A DNA stretch of 19,067 nucleotides from Bryobacterales bacterium (lineage in GTDB: Bacteria > Acidobacteriota > Terriglobia > Bryobacterales > Bryobacteraceae), in NCBI GenBank assembly GCA_003132905.1, contig PKZC01000458.1, positions 1 to 19,067 on the forward strand, in the 5' to 3' direction. A program made the position numbers and the translations under genes. Under the pieces are notes generated by a model. It saw only the letters and a program-made list of their open reading frames with translations, ran no database searches and was not told where the DNA came from. Shown here piece by piece: positions 15,307 to 19,067 of the stretch. Positions within the stretch are counted from its first letter, which is position 1. Every line of letters begins with the position of its first letter.

Positions 15307-16213
15307 CACGCCCTGGGGATTGCTGTCCGTCGCCGACGCGCACGTCCACTTTTTTTCCCACAAGTTTTTCGCTTCCCTGGCCGAGCAAAAGGGCATCGCG
15401 TCGGATGGATTGGCGCCGCTGCTCAATTGGCAATTGCCCGCCGAAGATCCCGCGCAACTCGCCGATGTATGGGCACATGAGCTCGACCGGCGCGGGGTCG
15501 AAAAGGCCGCTCTGATCGCGAGCGTCCCCGGCGATGGCGAATCGGTGATTGCCGCGGTCCGCAAACACCCCCAGCGGTTTTTCGGATACATGATGGTCAA
15601 TCCCACGGCGCCCGAAGCCCTGGCACAAGTGGAAGCGGCGCTGGCCAGCGGCCAGGTGCACGTCCTCTGTTTTTTTCCCGCCATGCATCGCTATTCGATT
15701 CAAGACGACCGTGTGACGCCCTTGCTGGAACGGCTTGCGGCGCGGCCGCGCACAGCCGCGTTCGTTCACTGCGGCGCACTGACCGTAGGCGTTCGCAAAG
15801 CCCTGGGACTTCCTTCGCCCTTTGACATGAAGTTCTCAAATCCGATCGATCTGCATGCGGTTGCGCTCCACTTTTCGCAGCTTCGATTCATAGTGCCGCA
15901 CTTCGGAGCGGGATACCTCCGCGAGGCGCTTATGCTGTGCGATCTATGCCCGAACGTATACCTGGATACTTCGAGCAGCAATAGCTGGATGCGATATGAA
16001 GAGAGCCATCTGGATCTCCGCGCTGTCTTTAAACGCGTTCTGGATGTCATTGGACCGCAACGTCTGCTCTTTGGTACCGACTCCTCCTTTTTCCCGCGCG
16101 GATGGAATCACGCCATCTTTGAAGCACAATCCAAGGCTCTCTACGAAATCGGCGTGACGGAAGAGGTTGCCCGTTCCGTCTTCCACGACAACCTGGTTCG
16201 TTTGTTCTCCTGA
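15299..16213 (+). CDS. amidohydrolase 2-type metal-dependent hydrolase
   Basis: This 304-residue protein has the TIM-barrel amidohydrolase_2 pattern: metal-binding HxH at the end of strand 1 (VADAHVHFF, H15 and H17), a histidine in AFVHCGAL (H157), a further one in FIVPHFGAGY (H201) and the catalytic aspartate in LLFGTDSS (D261). The C-terminus FHDNLVRLFS is family-typical. Members hydrolyse or decarboxylate small carboxylates and ring compounds; the substrate here cannot be told. The ATG at 15299 lies in a tripled repeat; candidate upstream starts are out of frame. It is probably cotranscribed with the sensor/regulator pair and the PaaK-like fragment 37 bp downstream. Confidence 0.88.
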   Translation: MIDTPWGLLSVADAHVHFFSHKFFASLAEQKGIASDGLAPLLNWQLPAEDPAQLADVWAHELDRRGVEKAALIASVPGDGESVIAAVRKHPQRFFGYMMVNPTAPEALAQVEAALASGQVHVLCFFPAMHRYSIQDDRVTPLLERLAARPRTAAFVHCGALTVGVRKALGLPSPFDMKFSNPIDLHAVALHFSQLRFIVPHFGAGYLREALMLCDLCPNVYLDTSSSNSWMRYEESHLDLRAVFKRVLDVIGPQRLLFGTDSSFFPRGWNHAIFEAQSKALYEIGVTEEVARSVFHDNLVRLFS

Positions 16214-16250
16214 GACGAACAAAGACATCGCGGCACCTTGTCGTTTAATC

Positions 16251-16748
16251 ATGATCGTCAGACTTCGACGGCCCTCCAGAGGCGCTCGGTTCATTCATCC
16301 GAGCGATCCCACTTCGCGAACGGTAATCCTGGCCCCCGGTTTTCGCCCTACCCGGCTAGTGCGCGTTTTTCCGGACGGCTGGAACAAACGGGCCAAAAGG
16401 TTCGACCCGGGCTCCATCGCCGGACCGCTGGAACAACTACGCGCGTTAGCGCGCGACGGATGGCCGATGGAACAAGCCGTCATAGTGTTTACTTATGCGG
16501 CCGCTCCCGGGATCTCCTCACCCGATCGCGAAAGTTTTTGGCGGGTCTTCGGTGTCCCGGTCTTTGAACAATATTTGAGCCCCACCAACAAACTGCTAGC
16601 CACCGAGTGCGACGCGCACGAGGGTCTGCACGTGGTGTCGGGGTGTGAGGGATTCCCACTGGAATATGACGTTTGTCCGTGTGGGAATCCAGCGCCGCGA
16701 GTGACCCGTGGTTCGAGGATCGAGGAACTCGCCGGACTTCTGGCCTGA
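16251..16748 (+). CDS. short protein resembling the C-terminal part of a PaaK-type CoA ligase
   Basis: This 165-residue protein starts at ATG 16251; upstream in-frame residues from 16167 overlap the amidohydrolase gene and are unlikely. Residues 97-130 (FGVPVFEQYLSPTNKLLA, then ECDAHEGLHV) and 140-150 (DVCPCGNPAPR) resemble the stretch of phenylacetate-CoA-ligase-like adenylating enzymes containing the EC-x2-H-x3-LH and CxCG elements, a possible metal site (C120, H123, H127, C142, C144). The ATP-binding N-terminal half is absent, so it cannot be a normal ligase. The first 90 residues are basic and unrecognised. It follows the amidohydrolase by 37 bp and ends 47 bp before tRNA-Leu. It may be a small stand-alone family or a remnant. 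Confidence 0.65.
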   Translation: MIVRLRRPSRGARFIHPSDPTSRTVILAPGFRPTRLVRVFPDGWNKRAKRFDPGSIAGPLEQLRALARDGWPMEQAVIVFTYAAAPGISSPDRESFWRVFGVPVFEQYLSPTNKLLATECDAHEGLHVVSGCEGFPLEYDVCPCGNPAPRVTRGSRIEELAGLLA

Positions 16749-16795
16749 TCCGCCATTGGATTGCTATCCTAAAGTCTGAAGCCGTCTCAAGCCCT

Positions 16796-16883
16796 GCGAA
16801 CGTGGCGGAATTGGCAGACGCACCAGACTTAGGATCTGGCTCCCGCAAGGGAATGGGAGTTCGACCCTCCCCGTTCGCACCAC
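16796..16883 (+). tRNA. tRNA-Leu (anticodon UAG), CCA encoded
   Basis: The acceptor stem GCGAACG pairs with CGTTCGC, followed by discriminator A (16880) and an encoded CCA (16881-16883). The D region GCGGAATTGGCAGACGC is class-II type. The anticodon stem CCAGA/TCTGG encloses loop CTTAGGA with anticodon TAG at 16830-16832. A long variable arm (CTCCC GCAA GGGAA) identifies leucine tRNA, and the T arm GGGAG-TTCGACC-CTCCC is perfect. It should read CUN codons. Such genes are common integration targets; see the tandem repeat at its 3' end. Confidence 0.97.
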
Positions 16884-16925
16884 TCTACCTCGTGGCACCA
16901 ATCTACCTCGTGGCACCAATCTACA
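16878..16925 (+). repeat. 18-bp tandem repeat starting within the 3' end of tRNA-Leu
   Basis: The unit GCACCAnTCTACCTCGTG occurs at 16878-16895 and 16896-16913, with a 12-base partial copy at 16914-16925. The copies differ only at position 7 (C in the first, A in the others). The first six bases of the first unit are the terminal GCACCA of the tRNA gene. Confidence 0.9.
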
Positions 16926-16938
16926 AAGCTGCGCTTTG
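16926..16938 (+). terminator. weak hairpin after tRNA-Leu
   Basis: AAAGC-TGC-GCTTT forms a 5-bp stem with a three-base loop directly after the tandem repeat. There is no T-tract beyond the stem, so it is a poor intrinsic terminator and may instead serve as a 3' processing boundary of the tRNA transcript. Confidence 0.3.
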
Positions 16939-17024
16939 AGCTGGTTGGAACAGATTAGCGATCTGAGCTTGTATCGCCGACACGGGCGCCGTCTCCGGCT
17001 CGCCGAGTTGGATACAATCTTTCA

Positions 17025-17273
17025 ATGCCCGACGACAAGACCTTTCGCATACCGGTGAAGTTCGTGTCAGCTGTAGACGGAGGAGATCTGCCGATTAGTG
17101 GATACGTGCTTATCCACGAAGATCGACTTAAAAAACTGGAAGCCGGAGCGTCCTCCAGTTCTCGATTGCTAGAGCGCGTCGCGGCTGCACGCGCCGATCC
17201 CAGTGCTGTCATGGACACTGAGGCTGCAAGGCACCAATTGCAAGCCGACTTGGCCGCTTTGGGAGATCGTTGA
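17025..17273 (+). CDS. small protein of unknown function
   Basis: This 82-residue protein has an N-terminal half that reads as beta strands (FRIPVKFVSAVDGGDLPISG, then YVLIHEDRLKKLE) and a C-terminal half that is helical and charged (LLERVAAARADPSAVMD to the end). There is no membrane segment or DNA-binding motif. Size and two-part layout are like many antitoxins or small island proteins, but I recognise no family, and no convincing toxin follows: a TTG frame overlapping its stop ends after 11 codons. It is the first gene after tRNA-Leu, and no strong ribosome-binding site precedes its ATG. Confidence 0.5.
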   Translation: MPDDKTFRIPVKFVSAVDGGDLPISGYVLIHEDRLKKLEAGASSSSRLLERVAAARADPSAVMDTEAARHQLQADLAALGDR

Positions 17274-17524
17274 GTTCGCGTACATCGCTGAGTCGTTGGA
17301 ATTAGAATAGAAGGCGAGTGACCACTGCGAAGCCACTAGCCTATTACATCGACGTGCCTATCATGCTTTGGGGGTGGAGTCCTTTCGACACGATGCTAAT
17401 TCGCCATCAGTTCGGTTACTCCTGGATACCGAGCCTGCCCCAGCCGCCCGTTTTTTTAGCGCCTGGCATTACCCACCCCAACCAAGCCGCTCCGTCCGAT
17501 CAGAACCCGTAGGCCCGCAGATTC
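17274..17524. other. 251-bp stretch with no recognisable gene
   Basis: Two overlapping plus-strand frames are open here: 17318-17512 (GTG start, 64 codons, containing YYIDVPIMLWGWSPF) and 17368-17571 (TTG start, 67 codons). Neither has a ribosome-binding site or a recognisable motif, and the second runs into the 3' end of the TIR frame. A run of seven T at 17451-17457 follows a weak inverted repeat (TCGGT, ACCGA; 17411-17431). The area may be decayed coding DNA between island genes. Confidence 0.4.
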
Positions 17525-17998
17525 TCAAGTCGACTTCTCCAAGCGAAGTGCCTGGAGCAGGTACTCCTTGAGCTTGTCGCGAGCGCTAGGATCGCTCCAA
17601 TCCGTGAAATCACCTATGAGCCTGGTATTGCGTAGCGCCTCGATCCAAGCTTTGCTTGAAGTCATCGCTGTGTCGTCGATTCGAATAGGGAGGATGCAGA
17701 AGCTCTTCGTTCGCCTCTCCTTGGCGAATGCTTTCTCCACTTCTTGCTCAACCCATTCACTGTCCTCGGAACTCGAAGAAATTATTACAAGCAGTTTCCC
17801 GTGCTGATCTATGGCGCTGAAGATAGCCGCCCGCAGGGGATCTCCTATCGAGAGAGACCGATCCGCCTTCCAGGCCGACACGTCCTGTGAACGAAGAAAT
17901 TCGAATATCTCCTCGGCTGTGCGCTCATCGGCCCAAGCAAAAACTGATGAAGCACGAATGATACACGGAGGGGCGCCCGAACTTGACGATCGCGTCAC
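17525..17998 (-). CDS. TIR domain module (C-terminal half of a split pentapeptide-TIR gene)
   Basis: From about 17938 downwards this frame encodes a complete TIR domain: AWADERTAEEIFEFLRSQ, SAWKADRSLSIGDPL, then LLVIISSSSEDSEWVEQEVE with the likely catalytic glutamate in WVEQE, then ILPIRIDD and RLIGDFTDW, ending with a typical C-terminal helix. TIR domains of this kind are NAD-cleaving or signalling modules in bacterial immunity. The first 20 residues in this frame (MTRSSSSGAPPCIIRASSVF) are out-of-frame reading of the upstream gene; the true start of the domain (YHSCFISF) is encoded in the overlapping frame. The two join if one base of the five-base homopolymer 17939-17943 is removed. As it stands the module would be translated only by a frameshift or internal start. 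Confidence 0.85.
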   Translation of the reverse strand: MTRSSSSGAPPCIIRASSVFAWADERTAEEIFEFLRSQDVSAWKADRSLSIGDPLRAAIFSAIDQHGKLLVIISSSSEDSEWVEQEVEKAFAKERRTKSFCILPIRIDDTAMTSSKAWIEALRNTRLIGDFTDWSDPSARDKLKEYLLQALRLEKST

Positions 17999-18701
17999 TG
18001 ATGGAACCTTTTACGCCGGCTGCTTCCCAGAACTCCGGTGGGATCTCAACGTTGTTTTGAATAGTGCTGACGCTGAATTCCGAAGGCCCAAGGTGGATAA
18101 CCTGATCGAGGCCATCGCAGGCCTCGAACGTAACGTTGAGAAAAGCGGTTTGGTTGAAGCCGGTCCCCTTAAAGGACACCCGAGACAGTCGGAGATTCCT
18201 AAGTACAGCGTTGCTCAAGTCGCAGTCGCAAAGTCGAACGCCGTCCCACCACCCATCTAGCTTTGACGCCCCCAACCTAGCAGCGGTCAGGTCCGAATTA
18301 ACGAGTTGGCCCACAACCTCCGCGCGAGTCATTATCGCCCTCGTAAGCTTGCAGCCCACAAAGTTAGCGAACCGGAATCGAGCGTCTTCGATGAAAGCCG
18401 AATCAAGGTCACAATCGCTGAAATTGCACTCCCAGGAGGTTACCCAAGCGAAGTTCGACTTACTGAGGTTTGTTCGCCTGAAACTCGCATGGTACAAGAT
18501 GGAACCTGATAGATCGGCCCCGGAAAGATCCAGGTCTTCAACTCCGGGTAACAACCCAACTAGAAAGGGCACCACATTGGGATTCTCTCGTCTCCACTTG
18601 TTCCACTCGGGCGCTCCTTGTCGGAGGATCTGCAGGTGTGGCGAGCCACTAAGGGGCCACTTTGGGTCCCACTCAACCCAGTGCGGAGTGAATCTGGTCA
18701 T
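17925..18701 (-). CDS. pentapeptide-repeat protein (N-terminal half of a split pentapeptide-TIR gene)
   Basis: This frame has 258 residues from the ATG at 18701; open frame continues upstream to 18821 but into transposon-border sequence. Residues 22-45 (HLQILRQGAPEWNKWRRENP) are the usual lead-in of pentapeptide-TIR proteins, followed by about 30 degenerate A(D/N)LXX repeats (residues 55-215: LDLSGADLSGS, RRTNLSKSNF and so on), which should form a right-handed beta helix. The linker PPEFWEAAGVKG leads to YHSCFISF, the first strand of a TIR domain, after which the frame hits a stop after CLGR. The repeat part probably acts as scaffold or sensor for the TIR effector. The restored protein would have about 391 residues. 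The gene may be a pseudogene, or the shift may be a sequencing error or a regulated frameshift. Confidence 0.85.
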   Translation of the reverse strand: MTRFTPHWVEWDPKWPLSGSPHLQILRQGAPEWNKWRRENPNVVPFLVGLLPGVEDLDLSGADLSGSILYHASFRRTNLSKSNFAWVTSWECNFSDCDLDSAFIEDARFRFANFVGCKLTRAIMTRAEVVGQLVNSDLTAARLGASKLDGWWDGVRLCDCDLSNAVLRNLRLSRVSFKGTGFNQTAFLNVTFEACDGLDQVIHLGPSEFSVSTIQNNVEIPPEFWEAAGVKGSISDAIVKFGRPSVYHSCFISFCLGR

Positions 18702-18739
18702 TTCGACCACTCTAGCCCGCATTCGCGAAATCGAAATTC

Positions 18740-18841
18740 GAGAGTCTTGTCTCATGCAACATGAGCCTGAGGCTGGAACTTGTTTCTCACACAAGATGAG
18801 CCTGAAGGGGAGAATCCGCATGCTGGGGATTGATCATCAGG
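18740..18841. repeat. probable left border of an insertion sequence, with small repeats
   Basis: The sequence has two copies of ATGAGCCTGA (18761-18770 and 18796-18805), a perfect hairpin CTCATG-CAA-CATGAG (18751-18765) and another inverted repeat CTTGT-N7-ACAAG (18779-18795). It lies between the start of the pentapeptide gene and a transposase start. The terminal inverted repeat cannot be fixed because the other end of the element lies outside the window. Confidence 0.5.
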
Positions 18842-19067
18842 ATGGACGACGGAGAGAAACAGAGCCTGGAGCAGATCCGGGCCTTGGTAGAAGCCAGTGA
18901 GGAGGTACGGTTCCACTGCCAGGACCGAGGGGAGTTATACGAGTGGGTGAACCGGACATTGCGCCAACAGGATTACGACCGGCTGAAACGGGGTGGCAAA
19001 GGGCTGATGCGGCGCTACATAGCCAAGATGACCGGATTGAGTCGAGCCCAGGCGGCACGCTTGATTC
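18842..19067 (+). CDS. transposase/integrase, N-terminal part cut by window edge
   Basis: The ATG at 18842 opens a frame that runs off the end, 75 codons so far, starting MDDGEKQSLEQIRALVEASE. It continues with VRFHCQDRGELYEWVNRTL and ends with MRRYIAKMTGLSRAQAARLI, the helical DNA-binding region of a family of DDE integrase-core transposases that typically begin LEQIRAFLEASEEVRF and carry KMTGLSRAQ. The catalytic core is outside the window. This recognition is from memory of the family pattern. It marks the right end of the window as mobile DNA and lies about 140 bp from the divergent start of the pentapeptide-TIR gene. Confidence 0.75.
   Translation, partial: MDDGEKQSLEQIRALVEASEEVRFHCQDRGELYEWVNRTLRQQDYDRLKRGGKGLMRRYIAKMTGLSRAQAARLI

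Noticed and set aside
16878..16925. Possible CRISPR array
   Set aside because: The 18-bp units are contiguous with no spacers, begin in a tRNA gene, and no cas genes are nearby.
17025..17310. Toxin-antitoxin pair starting with the 82-residue protein
   Set aside because: The frame overlapping its stop ends after 11 codons and no toxin-like product follows, so only the single gene is supported.
17411..17457. Intrinsic terminator before the T7 run
   Set aside because: The inverted repeat (5-bp stem, 11-base loop) is weak and separated from the T run by about 20 bases.
18136..18900. 254-codon plus-strand ORF opposite the pentapeptide gene
   Set aside because: The minus strand shows clear pentapeptide periodicity; the plus frame is a shadow and runs into the insertion-sequence border.

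Overview
The window reads as chromosomal DNA from a moderately GC-rich Gram-negative soil or freshwater bacterium. An Acidobacteriota member (Solibacter/Bryobacter-like) is my best guess, from the DciA-gatC-gatA order, the style of the PotABCD and NarL-type genes, the dispersed CCACAGAT-type repeat and the pentapeptide-TIR gene. This is inference; no rRNA or other phylogenetic marker is present.

Layout. 77-1183 (-) is a DadA-like FAD amine/amino-acid oxidase. 1285-1467 (+) is a two-helix small membrane protein. 1502-4298 (+) is a tight housekeeping run: a DciA/DUF721 protein, gatC, gatA (4-base stop/start overlaps) and a manganese-type superoxide dismutase, closed by a strong intrinsic terminator at 4308-4333. 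On the minus strand follow a DoxX-like membrane protein, whose last codons lie inside a dispersed repeat, and an unusual phosphorelay protein (REC-Hpt-dead REC-REC). Divergent from it, 6406-9984 (+) is a complete polyamine-type ABC importer, potABCD, with all junctions overlapping.

10080-13115 (+) is a 1011-residue membrane-embedded NACHT/STAND-type NTPase of unfamiliar architecture: N-terminal helices, NTPase, helical region, then a C-terminal multi-helix membrane domain. Its codon usage looks different from its neighbours, and it resembles a transferred immune-type gene. A HAD hydrolase follows. Then comes a compact cluster: a small HisKA_3 sensor with a damaged ATP-binding site, a NarL/FixJ regulator, a possible 12-codon coupling ORF built on a tripled 10-bp repeat, an amidohydrolase, and a short protein resembling the C-terminal part of a PaaK-type CoA ligase.

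From 16796 the window becomes accessory in character. It begins with tRNA-Leu(UAG), whose 3' end is repeated in tandem (18-bp period), then has a small unknown gene and a stretch with no recognisable gene. Next is a pentapeptide-repeat plus TIR gene on the minus strand, split by a one-base shift in a five-base homopolymer. The window ends in the start of a transposase. This looks like a small island next to a tRNA gene.

The strongest candidates for something new are the NACHT-like membrane NTPase (10080-13115) and the split pentapeptide-TIR gene (17525-18701). No CRISPR array, rRNA gene or replication origin was seen.
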